Program-made: the position numbers and the translations under genes | NCBI RefSeq assembly: GCF_000147815.2 | Contig: NC_015957.1 | Location: 6,510,001-6,574,000 of the forward strand | Length of the DNA: 64,000 nt | Reading direction: 5' to 3' | From: Streptomyces violaceusniger Tu 4113 | GTDB lineage: Bacteria > Actinomycetota > Actinomycetes > Streptomycetales > Streptomycetaceae | Notes under the pieces: generated by a model | Database searches by the model: none | The model's input: the letters and a program-made list of their open reading frames with translations, nothing else | Told to the model about the DNA's origin: nothing | Shown here: positions 11,701 through 21,300 of the stretch, piece after piece | How the letters are laid out: every line of letters begins with the position of its first letter | How positions within the stretch are numbered: position 1 is the first letter of the stretch

Positions 11701-14700
11701 TCGTCCTCCCCCTCACCGGCGGTACGGCGACCACCGATCACGCCTACACCACCGCGGCCGGCAGCCCGTACACGGTCACCGTCAGCTACGACGGCGACGC
11801 CAACTTCGTGCCATCCGTAGGCACCGGCCTCCACCCCGTCGACCCGGCCGCGACCAGCACCACGATCACCGCCACGCCCGACCCCACCGTCACGGGCGAG
11901 CTGGTCACGGTCACCGTGGCCCCCACCGGGCCCGGCGCGGGCACCCCGACCGGGCCGGTCACCATCGACTTCGGCGACGGCACCCCGCCGGTCACCGCCG
12001 AGCTGGTGGCCGGCTCCGCGTCGGTCATCCACGCCTACACCAGCACGGCCGGCAGCCCCTACACCGTCTCGGCCGAGTACGGCGGCGACACCGACTTCGC
12101 CCCGTCCGAGAACACCCTCGAGCACGCCGTCGCACCGGCCTCGACCACCACCGTCGTGAACTCGTCGCCGAGTCCGTCGGCGGTGGGCCAGAGCGTGACG
12201 CTGATCGCGCGGGTGGCGCCGGTGCCGCCGGGCGCGGGCGCGCCGACCGGCACCATCACCTTCGACTTCGGCGACGGCAGCGCGCCCGCCACCGCGCAGG
12301 TGGCGGGCGGTGTGGCCACGACGTCACACGCCTTCACCTCCACCGTGGGCAGCCCGTACACGGTCACCGCCACCTACAGCGGGGACGCCAACTTCGCCGC
12401 CTCCACCGGCACCGCCGTCCACCAGGTGGAGATGAGCGTGTCCGCCACCTCGACGACGGTGAGCTCCGCTCCGGACCCGTCCGTCGCGGGCGAGTCGGTC
12501 ACCGTCTCCGCGACGGTCGCGGTCCTCCCGCCCGCCGCGGGCACCGCCACCGGGACGGTGACGTTCCACTTCGGCGACGACAGCCCGGCCGTCACCGTCC
12601 CGCTCACCGGCGACACGGCGACGACCAGCCATGTCTACACCTCCACCGCGGGAAGCCCCTACACGATCAGCGCCGAATACAGCGGCGACGGCGACTTCAC
12701 CGGGTCGACCGGGCTCGACACCCAGACGGTCACCCCGTCCTCGTCGTCCACGGCGATGAGCTCCGCTCCGGACCCCTCCGTGACTGGCCAGCCGGTCACC
12801 TTCACCGCGACCGTCACCCCGGGCCAGGCGGGTGCGGGTACCCCGACCGGCACGGTGACGTTCGACTTCGGCGACGGCAGCCCGTCGGTCAGGGCGCCCA
12901 TGACCGACGGGACGGCCATCGCCGTCCACGCCTACCCCTCCACCGCGGGCAGCCCGTTCGACGTCACCGCCACCTACAGCGGGGACGCGAGCTTCACCGG
13001 ATCCACGGACACCGGCACCCGGACCGTGGCCCCGGCGGCCACCTCCACCGCCGTCTTCTCCTCGCCGGACCCGTCCCAGTCGGGCCAGCCGGTGACCGTC
13101 ACCGCCAATGTCACGGTCCTCGCCCCGGGGTCGGGCACACCCGACGGCACGGTCGTCTTCGACTTCGGCGACGGCACTCCGACGGTCACCGCCACCAGCG
13201 TGGCCGGAGTGGCGACAGTCACCCATGCCTACACGGGGACGTCCGGCAGCCCGTACACCATCACCGCCACGTACGACGACGACGGCGGCTTCGCCTCCTC
13301 CACCGGCACCGACGTCCACCCCGTGCAGCCGGCCTCGACCACCACCACGGTGACCGCCGATCCCGACCCGTCGGTGGTGGGCGAGCAGATCACGGTCACC
13401 GCGACGGTCGCACCACTGCCACCGGGGGCCGGGGTGCCGACCGGCACGGTCACCTTCGACTTCGGCGACGGCACGGCACCGGTCACCGTGCCGCTGGCCG
13501 GAGGGGCCGCCATCCTCGCGCACGCGTACCCGAGCAGCCTCGGCAGCCCGTACACGATCACCACGACGTATGACGGCAGCGACGGCTTCAGGTCCTCGGT
13601 GAACACCGAGACCCATACGGTCCTGCAGGCCGCGACGACCACCACGATGAGCTCCGCGCCGCAGCCCTCCGTCGTGGGCCGGCCGGTCACCTTCACGGCG
13701 ACCGTGGCGCCGGTGGCACCGGGCGGGGGCTCGCCGACCGGAACGGTGACCTTCGACTTCGGTGACGGCAGCGCCCCGGCCGCGGTCCCGGTCGTCAACG
13801 GCCTGGCGACGGCCGTGTACGCCTATACGAGTGCGGCGGGCAGCCCGTACCCCGTCACCGCCGCCTACGGCGGCGATCCCGACTTCACGGCCTCCGGTGA
13901 CACCGTCGCCCACTCCGTCGGCCGGGCCCCGACCGCGATGGCGGTGACCTCGACACCGGATCCGTCGGTGACGGGCCAGCCGGTGACCGTCACCGCGACC
14001 CTCTCGGTCGTCGCCCCGGGAGCCGGAACCCCCACCGGCACCGTCACCTTCGACTTCGGCGACGGCACACCGATCGTCACCGCACCGGCCACGGCCGGGG
14101 TGGCGTCGGCCACGCACACCTGGGCCGACACCTCGGGCAGCCCGTACACCATCACGGCGGACTACAGCAGCGACGGCGACTTCACCGCCTCCAGCGGCAC
14201 CGTCACCCACACCGTCGCCCCGGCCGACACCCACACCGATGTGGTGTCCTCCCCCGATCCATCGGTGACGGGCGAGCCGGTGACCATCACCGCGGCCGTC
14301 TCCGCCGTCGCCCCGGGAGCCGGAACCCCCACCGGCACCGTCCTCGTCGACCCCGGCGACGGCACGGCCCCCGTCACCGCCTCCCTGACCGGAGGCGTGG
14401 CGACCGTCACCCACGCCTACACCGAGGCCTCCGGCAGCCCGTTCACCATCACGGCCACCTACAGCGGCGACGCCGACTTCACCGCCTCCAGCCGCACCGA
14501 CTCCCAGAACGTCGGCCTCGCCGCGACCACCACCACCGTCAGCGGCCTGCCGGAGCCGTCGTTCACGGGCCAGCCGGTGACGTTCCAGGCGCGGGTGGTG
14601 CCGGTCGCCCCGGGCGAGGGCTCGCCCACGGGCACGGTGACCTACGACTTCGGCGACGGAACCGCGCGGGTCGACGTCCCGGTGTCGGACGGTGTGGCGA

Positions 14701-17700
14701 CCGCCGTGCACACGTACGCGACCGCGGCGGGCGGCCCGTACACGGTCATCGCCGCCTACGGCGGGGACGACCACTTCATCGGCTCCGTGGACGCGGAAAC
14801 GCACTTCGTCGAGCAGGCGTCGTCGACCACGACCGTCGATTCGTCACCGAATCCGTCGGTCACGGGCCAGCCGGTGACCGTCACCGCGACCCTCTCGGCC
14901 ATCGCCCCGGGGGCCGGAACCCCCACCGGGACCGTCACCTTCGACTTCGGTGACGGCACGCCGACCGTCACCGCACCGGTCACCGGCGGGACGGCCACCA
15001 TCAGCCATGGCTATCCCACCGCCCTCAACAGTCCGTACACCATCACGGCGGACTACAGCGGCGACGCCGACTTCGCCGCGTCCAGCGGCACCGCCACCCA
15101 GAGCGTCGCCCCGGCCGCGACCGACACCACGGTGACCTCGGCCCCCGACCCGTCGGTGCCGGGTCAGCAGGTGACCATCGGCGCCACCGTCGCACCGGCC
15201 GCGCCCGGAAGCGGAATCCCCACCGGGAGCGTCATCTTCGATCCCGGCGACGGCACCCCGCCGGTCACCGCACCGCTCACCGCGGGGTCGGCGAGCATCA
15301 CCCACACCTACACCGGCACCTCCGGAAGCCCCTGCACCATCACCGCCGCCTACAGCGGCGACGCGGACTTCACCGCCTCCACCGGCACGGACACCCAGAC
15401 GGTCGGTCAGGCGGACACCGCCACCGCCGTGGTCACCTCTCCGGACCCGTCCGTGGCGGGTGAAGTGGTCACCCTCACCGCCAGGGTCTCGGCCGTGGCT
15501 CCGGGGGCGGGCTCCCCCACCGGCACCGTCACCTTCGACTTCGGCGACGGCACGCCGACCGTCACCGCACCGGTCACCGGCGGGTTGGCGACCGCCACCC
15601 ATGCCTACGCCACCTCGGTCGGCAGCCCCTTCACGGTCACCGCCGCCTACAGCGGAGACCCCGACTTCGCCCCGTCCACCGCCACCGGGACACATACGGT
15701 GCTGGTGAGCGCCGCCACCACATCGACCACCGTGACCTCTTCCCCGGACCCCTCGGTGACGGGCCTGCCGGTGACCTTCACCGCGACCGTGGCACCGACC
15801 CCGCCCGGCGCCGGAGTGCCCACCGGCACCGTCACCTTCGACTTCGGCGACGGCTCGGCGCCCGCCACGGCGTCGCTGTCCGGCGGCGTGGCGACCGTCG
15901 TCCACGCCTACTCGACCGCGGCGGGCAGCCCGTACACGGTCACCGCCGGCTACAGCGGGGACGTCAACTTCAGCACCTCCGCGGGCACGGACACCCATAC
16001 GGTCACCCCGGCGGCGACGACCACGGCGGTGGCCTCCGCACCGGATCCCTCCGTGGTCGGCCAACCGGTGGCCCTCACGGCGGCCGTGGCTCCCGTCGCC
16101 CCGGGCGCGGGCGTGCCCACCGGCACCGTCATCTTCGACTTCGGCGACGGCTCTCCGGTCGCGTCGGCGTCGCTGACCGGCGGGGTGGCCACGATCAACC
16201 ACGCCTATGCGAGCGCCGACGGCTTCACGGTGACCGCGACCTACGCCGGTGACACCAGCTACACCTCGTCCACCGGCACCGACACCCAGACCGTGCACCA
16301 GGCGGCCACCGCCACGGCGCTGGTCTCCTCGCCGAACCCCACGGTCAGCGGTCAGCCCGTCACCCTCACGGCGACGGTGGTGCCGATCATCCCGGGGGCG
16401 GGGGTGCCGACCGGGACGGTCACCTTCTCCTTCGGCGACGGCACACCGACCGTCACCGCTCCGCTCTCCGACGGCCTCGCGTCCGTCAACCACTCCTTCA
16501 CGGGTGCCGCCGGCGGCCCGTACACGGTCACGGCCACCTACAACGGGGATGCCGACTTCACCGCCTCCACCGGCACCAATGTCCAGATGGTCAACAGGGC
16601 GGCCACCACGACGGCGGTGACCTCCTCCCCCGATCCCAGCGTCACCGGGCAGACCGTCACCCTCACCGCGACGGTCTCCGCGCTCGCCCCGGGCACCGGG
16701 ACACCCACCGGCACCGTCACCTTCAACCCCGGCGACGGCACACCGGCCATCATCGCGACCCTGTCCGGTGGCACGGCCACCGCCACCCACGCGTACACCA
16801 GCGCCGTCGGCAGTCCCTACGCCGTCAGCGCCACCTACAACGGCGACACCGGCTACACCGCCTCCACCGGCACCGACACCCAGACCGTGGGCCGGGCGGC
16901 CACCACCACGACCGTCACCTCCTCGCCCGACCCCACCGTCGCCGGCCAGACCGTGACCCTCACCGCCACCGTCACCGCGGTCGGGCCCGGCGCCGGAACC
17001 CCGACCGGCACCGTCACCTTCACCTACGGCGACGGCACACCGGCCGCCACGGTGCCGGTCGCCGGGGGTGTGGCCACCGTGACCCACGTCTACGCGGGGA
17101 CCTCGGGCAGCCCCTATGCCGTCACCGCCACCTACAACGGGGACACCGGCTATACGACGTCCACCGGCACCGACACCCAGACGGTCAACAGGGCGGCCAC
17201 CACCACGACGGTCGCCTCCTCGCCCGACCCCAGTGTCACGGGCCAGGCTGTCACGCTCACCGCCACGGTGGCGTCCCTTCTGCCCGGCGCCGGAATCCCG
17301 ACCGGGACGGTCACCTTCTCCTTCGGCGACGGCACCCCGACCGTCACCGCGCCCCTGTCCGGTGGCACGGCCACCACCAGCCATGCCTACACCACCCGGA
17401 CCGGCAGCCCCTTCACGGTCACCGCCACCTACAACGGGGACGCCAACTACACGACGTCCACCGGCACCGACACCCAGACCGTGGGCCGGGCGGCCACCAC
17501 CACGGCCGTGGTCTCCGCCCCGGACCCCTCGGCGACCGGGCAGTCCGTGACCCTCACCGCCACCGTGGTATCCGTCTCCCCGGGCGTCGGAACCCCGACC
17601 GGCACCGTCACCTTCTCGTTCGGCGACGGTACGAACAACAGCACCGCGACCCTCTCCGGCGGCGTCGCGACCGTCACCCACACCTACACCACCAAGACCG

Positions 17701-18377
17701 GCAGCCCCTTCCCCATCACGGCCACCTACAACGGGGATACCAACTTCAGCGCCTCCAGCGGCTCCGACACCCAGACCATCGGCACCAAGATCGCGACCGC
17801 CACCACGGTGACATCGATCCCCGACCCCTCGGTGGTGGGTCAGCCGGTGACCATCAAGGCGACGGTCTCGTCCGCGACCGGTACCCCGGCCGGGGCCGTC
17901 ACCTTCTCCTTCGGTGACGGCACCAACACCGCCGTGGGAATCCTGCTCAGCGGTATCGCGACCGTCACCCACACCTACACGACCACCACCGGGAGCCCGT
18001 TCACCATCACGGCCACCTACAACGGGAACGACAACTTCGCCACCTCCAGCGGCACCGACACCCAGACTGTCAACAAGACGGCCACCACGACATCCGTGGT
18101 CTCCTCCCCGAACCCCTCGACGGTGAGCGATCCGGTGACCGTCACCGCGACCGTGTCCCCCGTCGCCCCCGGCACGGGGACGCCCACCGGGACCGTCACC
18201 CTGGCCATCACCGAGCGCACCCCCCAAGTGGTGACACTGGTGAACGGCACCGCCTCCGCGACGTTCAACCCGCTGCAGAAGGGGACGCACACCGTCACCG
18301 CCAACTACAACGGCGACGTCAACTACGCGACCTCCTCGGCGACCACCACACAGACGGTGGTCACCGGTCAGGGGTAG
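8718..18377 (+). CDS. Giant IPT/TIG and Ig/PKD-like repeat protein
   Basis: With the ATG at 8718 (GGAG at 8709-8712), the protein has about 3,219 residues. Residues 1-100 include LILVTDPGENCIAVVD, resembling one blade of a YVTN/NHL beta-propeller. Residues about 105-350 hold three IPT/TIG domains (GGTLVTIIGSHFSGATAVFFG and two relatives). From about residue 351 to the end are 29 repeats of about 98 residues, each opening with a PDPS.xGQPVT motif, then GTPTGTVTFDFGDG, then HxYT..GSPYTVTATYxGD. I find no Sec or Tat signal, no membrane helix and no LPXTG anchor. Such Ig/IPT proteins are usually surface, adhesive or fibre-like; the function here is unknown. The stop lies 10 bp from that of the convergent SMC-like gene. 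Confidence 0.88.
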   Translation: MPCRPHGLILVTDPGENCIAVVDPESRRLVPTLSAPIPLPARCMPDRLVVHTALDGLDALAAFHRGTLLDTLPGGPDAPALTGVGPGEWPGIEIARSLGTFEIFNQFSGIFPDQGPYSGGTLVTIIGSHFSGATAVFFGSRRAATFSVLDDQTIIAVTPSGTGAVPVKVTTPGGTAPIGYFYYVAWPTLTGLLPIAGPIGGGNIVELTGVNLSTARLVRFGTAIASPTAVSDQHLLVTAPPASGPGTVSLYVISVGGVSNRLLYTYAPVPVVTDVSPSTGSVAGGETIVLTGTGLTFVTGVTIGGVPAASFESYSDTLLAVVTPPGVPGPADITVTTAGGSVTVPGGFTYTASTTTAVTSVPDPSIVGQPVTLTAVVTGIPPTAGTPTGTVTVDFGDGSPSVNVSLTGGTATVSHVYAAPSVTQYAVTAEYSGDPYFTPSAGTDTQTVEAAATTTTVVSTPDPSVPGQSVTFVAQVAPAPPGAGAPTGTVTFDFGDGTQTVTLPLANGAATVAHAYPDVAGSPYAVTATYNGDTNFTSSVGTDSHTVEQAGTATSVTSAPDPSAVGEPVTVTATVTAISPGAGTPTGTVTLDFGDGTPPVTPPLTGGTVTATHTYTGATGSPYSITAAYSGDSNFSPSTATDRQSVGQASTTTAVASAPDPSAAGEPATVTATVTAISPGAGTPTGTVTLDFGDGTPPVTAPVSGGQATATHTYTSAAGSPYPISATYSGDADFRTSLGTDSQTVQPAATATAVTTAPDPSTVGDPVTFTATVTAVPPGAGAPTGTVTFAPGDGTPPITATLIGATATATYAYTDTAGSPYTATATYNGDIDFTASSGTDTQTVEPAATATAIASVPAPSTVGQATTFVAKITPGTPAAGSPTGTVTFEFSDNTPPVTAPVTGGTATVVHTNPETATPYTVAATYSGDQNFQPSSAAGTHQVVQAVSTTVVTDSPSPSVTGEPVTFTATVSAAPPASGTPTGTVAFDFGDGTAPVVLPLTGGTATTDHAYTTAAGSPYTVTVSYDGDANFVPSVGTGLHPVDPAATSTTITATPDPTVTGELVTVTVAPTGPGAGTPTGPVTIDFGDGTPPVTAELVAGSASVIHAYTSTAGSPYTVSAEYGGDTDFAPSENTLEHAVAPASTTTVVNSSPSPSAVGQSVTLIARVAPVPPGAGAPTGTITFDFGDGSAPATAQVAGGVATTSHAFTSTVGSPYTVTATYSGDANFAASTGTAVHQVEMSVSATSTTVSSAPDPSVAGESVTVSATVAVLPPAAGTATGTVTFHFGDDSPAVTVPLTGDTATTSHVYTSTAGSPYTISAEYSGDGDFTGSTGLDTQTVTPSSSSTAMSSAPDPSVTGQPVTFTATVTPGQAGAGTPTGTVTFDFGDGSPSVRAPMTDGTAIAVHAYPSTAGSPFDVTATYSGDASFTGSTDTGTRTVAPAATSTAVFSSPDPSQSGQPVTVTANVTVLAPGSGTPDGTVVFDFGDGTPTVTATSVAGVATVTHAYTGTSGSPYTITATYDDDGGFASSTGTDVHPVQPASTTTTVTADPDPSVVGEQITVTATVAPLPPGAGVPTGTVTFDFGDGTAPVTVPLAGGAAILAHAYPSSLGSPYTITTTYDGSDGFRSSVNTETHTVLQAATTTTMSSAPQPSVVGRPVTFTATVAPVAPGGGSPTGTVTFDFGDGSAPAAVPVVNGLATAVYAYTSAAGSPYPVTAAYGGDPDFTASGDTVAHSVGRAPTAMAVTSTPDPSVTGQPVTVTATLSVVAPGAGTPTGTVTFDFGDGTPIVTAPATAGVASATHTWADTSGSPYTITADYSSDGDFTASSGTVTHTVAPADTHTDVVSSPDPSVTGEPVTITAAVSAVAPGAGTPTGTVLVDPGDGTAPVTASLTGGVATVTHAYTEASGSPFTITATYSGDADFTASSRTDSQNVGLAATTTTVSGLPEPSFTGQPVTFQARVVPVAPGEGSPTGTVTYDFGDGTARVDVPVSDGVATAVHTYATAAGGPYTVIAAYGGDDHFIGSVDAETHFVEQASSTTTVDSSPNPSVTGQPVTVTATLSAIAPGAGTPTGTVTFDFGDGTPTVTAPVTGGTATISHGYPTALNSPYTITADYSGDADFAASSGTATQSVAPAATDTTVTSAPDPSVPGQQVTIGATVAPAAPGSGIPTGSVIFDPGDGTPPVTAPLTAGSASITHTYTGTSGSPCTITAAYSGDADFTASTGTDTQTVGQADTATAVVTSPDPSVAGEVVTLTARVSAVAPGAGSPTGTVTFDFGDGTPTVTAPVTGGLATATHAYATSVGSPFTVTAAYSGDPDFAPSTATGTHTVLVSAATTSTTVTSSPDPSVTGLPVTFTATVAPTPPGAGVPTGTVTFDFGDGSAPATASLSGGVATVVHAYSTAAGSPYTVTAGYSGDVNFSTSAGTDTHTVTPAATTTAVASAPDPSVVGQPVALTAAVAPVAPGAGVPTGTVIFDFGDGSPVASASLTGGVATINHAYASADGFTVTATYAGDTSYTSSTGTDTQTVHQAATATALVSSPNPTVSGQPVTLTATVVPIIPGAGVPTGTVTFSFGDGTPTVTAPLSDGLASVNHSFTGAAGGPYTVTATYNGDADFTASTGTNVQMVNRAATTTAVTSSPDPSVTGQTVTLTATVSALAPGTGTPTGTVTFNPGDGTPAIIATLSGGTATATHAYTSAVGSPYAVSATYNGDTGYTASTGTDTQTVGRAATTTTVTSSPDPTVAGQTVTLTATVTAVGPGAGTPTGTVTFTYGDGTPAATVPVAGGVATVTHVYAGTSGSPYAVTATYNGDTGYTTSTGTDTQTVNRAATTTTVASSPDPSVTGQAVTLTATVASLLPGAGIPTGTVTFSFGDGTPTVTAPLSGGTATTSHAYTTRTGSPFTVTATYNGDANYTTSTGTDTQTVGRAATTTAVVSAPDPSATGQSVTLTATVVSVSPGVGTPTGTVTFSFGDGTNNSTATLSGGVATVTHTYTTKTGSPFPITATYNGDTNFSASSGSDTQTIGTKIATATTVTSIPDPSVVGQPVTIKATVSSATGTPAGAVTFSFGDGTNTAVGILLSGIATVTHTYTTTTGSPFTITATYNGNDNFATSSGTDTQTVNKTATTTSVVSSPNPSTVSDPVTVTATVSPVAPGTGTPTGTVTLAITERTPQVVTLVNGTASATFNPLQKGTHTVTANYNGDVNYATSSATTTQTVVTGQG
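9772..18372 (+). repeat. 29 tandem coding repeats of about 297 bp
   Basis: The DNA encoding the Ig/PKD-like modules is itself an array with a period close to 297 bp. Some neighbours are nearly identical: 10436-10518 and 10733-10815 differ at very few positions. Others have drifted; for example, several modules carry FxPGDGT in place of FDFGDGT. The final module is shortened and lacks the DFGDG segment. Confidence 0.9.
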
Positions 18378-18387
18378 CCCGCGGGGC

Positions 18388-21300
18388 TCACGGCCGGTCC
18401 GCCGCCTCGACGGGCGCATCCCCGCCCGCTTCGGGGCGGCGGTACATCCGTGTCGCGGTGATCTGGCCGTGGACCTGCTGCTCCTCCGCCGGCTCCCGGA
18501 CCGGCAGGCCGGGCCGCAGATGCTCCTCGACACTGATGTACTTCAGCCCGGCCCGCAGATCCGCGTCATTGCGCAACCGGATCACCAGCGGGAACTCGGC
18601 CAGAGCCGTGGTGTCGAACAGCCCCGTCGTATAAAGGAGCTGGACCCCGAGCGCGTCCGCGACCGCCCGCTGAAGCTCCAGCAGATAGGTGGCGTTGGCG
18701 CGGCCGATGGGGTTGTCGAGGAAGAGGGTGCCCGCGTGGCGGTGCTTGTCGCGGCCCCGGTCGTTGCTGCGCAGGGCCGCCATCGTGCAGTACAGCGCGA
18801 TGGCGGCGGTGAGCAACTGGCCGCCGGAGAACACATCGCCCATCTGTCCCACCGGCACCCGCTCGGCCCGCAGCACCGCGTCCGGTTTGAGGATCTCGAC
18901 GGCCACCCCGCGCGGCTGGAGCGCGGCCTGGACCCCGCGCAGCAGCAGCGACATGCCGTCCCGCCGCAGATCGGAGTTCTTCCGGACGGCGGAGCGGGTG
19001 GCCTCGTCGATGACCTCGCCGAGCCGCTCGGCGAGCGTGGCCTGGTCGGGGTCCTCGAAGCGGATCCGCAGGAACTCCTGCCCCGACCACTCGCCGAGCC
19101 CCTCCGGGAGCCGGGAGAGCCGCTGCGCCGAGCGCAGGGTGGCCAGGCAGGACTCGACCAGGCCGCGCAGCCGGTCCACGATGGAGTCGCGGTTGCGCTC
19201 GAGCTGCTCCAGCTCGTCGGTGAGCACGCGCAGCCGGGGCGCGAACGCGTCGGCCCAGGCGGCGGCGTGCTCGGGCAGCGCGGCCGCCGGGAGTTCGCGG
19301 ATCTGCTGGCGGGCGGGGGTGCGCACCTGCTCGTAGCGGGTGGAGTTGGCGTGCCGCACCAGCACATCGCCGGCCTCCCGCACCGCCGACTCGGCCCCCG
19401 ACAGATCGGCGGCGCAGCCGCGCAGTGAGCGGCGGGTCTCGGCGGCGGCCTGACGGGCCTCGGCGAGACCTCCGGCGTACGGCTCGGGCCGCTCGCCGTC
19501 GTCCTCCGCGCCGGGGCCCTCGCGCAGCAGATCCCGCAGCAGGGCGGCGGTCTCGTCGAAGCCGCCCGCCCCGTCCTCGGCGGAGCGGTGGGCGCGCACC
19601 AGGTCGGCGTGGGCGGTACGGGCGGTGTCCAGGGCGTCCGTACGGGCGGCCAGTTCGCCATTGGCGGTGCGCAGCAGCTCCTTCGCCTGCTCGGCGTCGG
19701 CCGGGACCGTCTCCTCCGGCAGCTCCGTGTGGGCGTCGCCGTCGGCGGGGGCGAGCCGCTCGGCCTCGCCACGCAGCCGCCCGAGCTGCTCGCTCGCCGC
19801 CGACGCACGGCCCTCCAGCATCTGGACCAGCGATTCGGCGCGGGCGGCGGCGGCCTGCCGGGAGGGTCCGTCGGCGCCGTCGGTGCCCTCCAGAAGCTGG
19901 GCGGCGCGGGTGCGGACCTTGTTGGTGAGCCGGTCGAGGGAGGCGAGCGCGGCGCTCTCGTCGCTTTCGGCGCGGGCCTGTTCGGCGCGCAGATCGGCGC
20001 CGACGCCGACCTTCTCGTAGACCTGGGAGGCGGCGCGGTACGCCTCGCGGAGCGCGGGCAGCGAGGTGCTGGGCGGCTCGGTGTCCTCGCCGAGGTCGTC
20101 GGGGGCGCCCGCGATCTCCGCGCGCTCGGCGCGCAGGGCGCGGGCGGTACGGTGCGCGTCGTCGGCCGCGCGCTGGGCGGCGCGCCGGTCCTCGTCGGCG
20201 GAGCGGGCCCGGTCCACGCAGCCCGCGGCGCGCTCCTCGTACTCGGCGGCCTCCTCGGCCAGTTCGCGCAGCCGGGTCTGCCAGGTGGCGCGCTCCCGCA
20301 GCCGGTACGCCAGACCGGCCAGCGCGTCCGCCACCCGTCGGGCCCGCTGCGCCGTCTCCTGGCGCTCGTCCCGGACGCGGGCGGCCTCGGTGGCGGCCTC
20401 GTCGGCCTCCGCCCGTGCCGTACGCGCCTCCACCAACTCGCGCTGCGCGGTGTCGGCGGTCTCCCGGCCGGTCTCCGCCGCCGCCGCGAGCTCCGCGAGC
20501 CGCCCGGGCGGGCAGCCGGTGCGAAAGGAGGCGAGCCGCGCGGACAGCGCCCGGTCCCCGGCCAGCCGGGCGGCGAGCGCCCTGATCTCCGCGTCCCGCT
20601 CGGTGGCGCGGGCCCGCAGCTCGCGCCGCTCGTCGTCGGCGGCGCGCTCGTCGTGCATCGCCGGGTTCGGCGGCACGAGGAAGACCCCGCTGTCCTCGGT
20701 ACCGGGTGCGGGCGTCGGCGCGAGCAGCGCGGCGGACGTCCCGACGGCCACGGCGGACCGCGGCAGCAGCGACGCCTGCGCGAGCACCGCACGGGCGCGG
20801 GCGTGGGTGTCGGGGTCGGTGATGACGACGCCGTCCACCAGCTCGGGGCGGGCCGCGAGCACGGCGGCGTGGTCGACGGGGTCCACGGCCTGGGCGAGGT
20901 AACGCCAGCCGGGGAGGGCGGGGATGCCGTGCTCGCCGAGGTATTCGACGGCCGCCAGCACATCGGGGCTGGGCGGCAGCAGCCCCCCGTCACCGAGCGC
21001 GCCCAGGATCCGCGCGTCCTCGGCGGCGGCGGTCCGCAGCTCGAAGAGCTGCCGCTCGGCGGAGGCCACGCTCTCCTCGAGGAGCTCACGCAGCGCCTCG
21101 GCGTTGCGGTCCAACTCCTCGGCGGTCAGCGGCCCGTCACCGAGGGGCCGCTGGGCGGGGCGGGCGCGGTCGCTGCGGTCCCGGCCGGGTGCACCACCGG
21201 GCTCGGGGGTCCAGCAATCGGAGTCGTCGGTGAGGTCGGTGGGGTCGGTGAGGTCGGTGGGGTCGGTGGGGTCGGTGTTGGTGGCGTCGGGGTCGTCGGC

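Noticed and set aside
9772..18372. Possible CRISPR-like or other DNA repeat array
   Set aside because: The repeat is 297 bp, in frame and diverges as protein modules do; there are no short repeats with unique spacers.
6957..18533. Very long leftward reading frames (up to 1,722 codons) opposite the giant Ig gene
   Set aside because: Their translations are low-complexity Gly/Arg/Asp/His text that mirrors the 98-residue repeat of the forward gene. They are a by-product of high GC and repeat structure.
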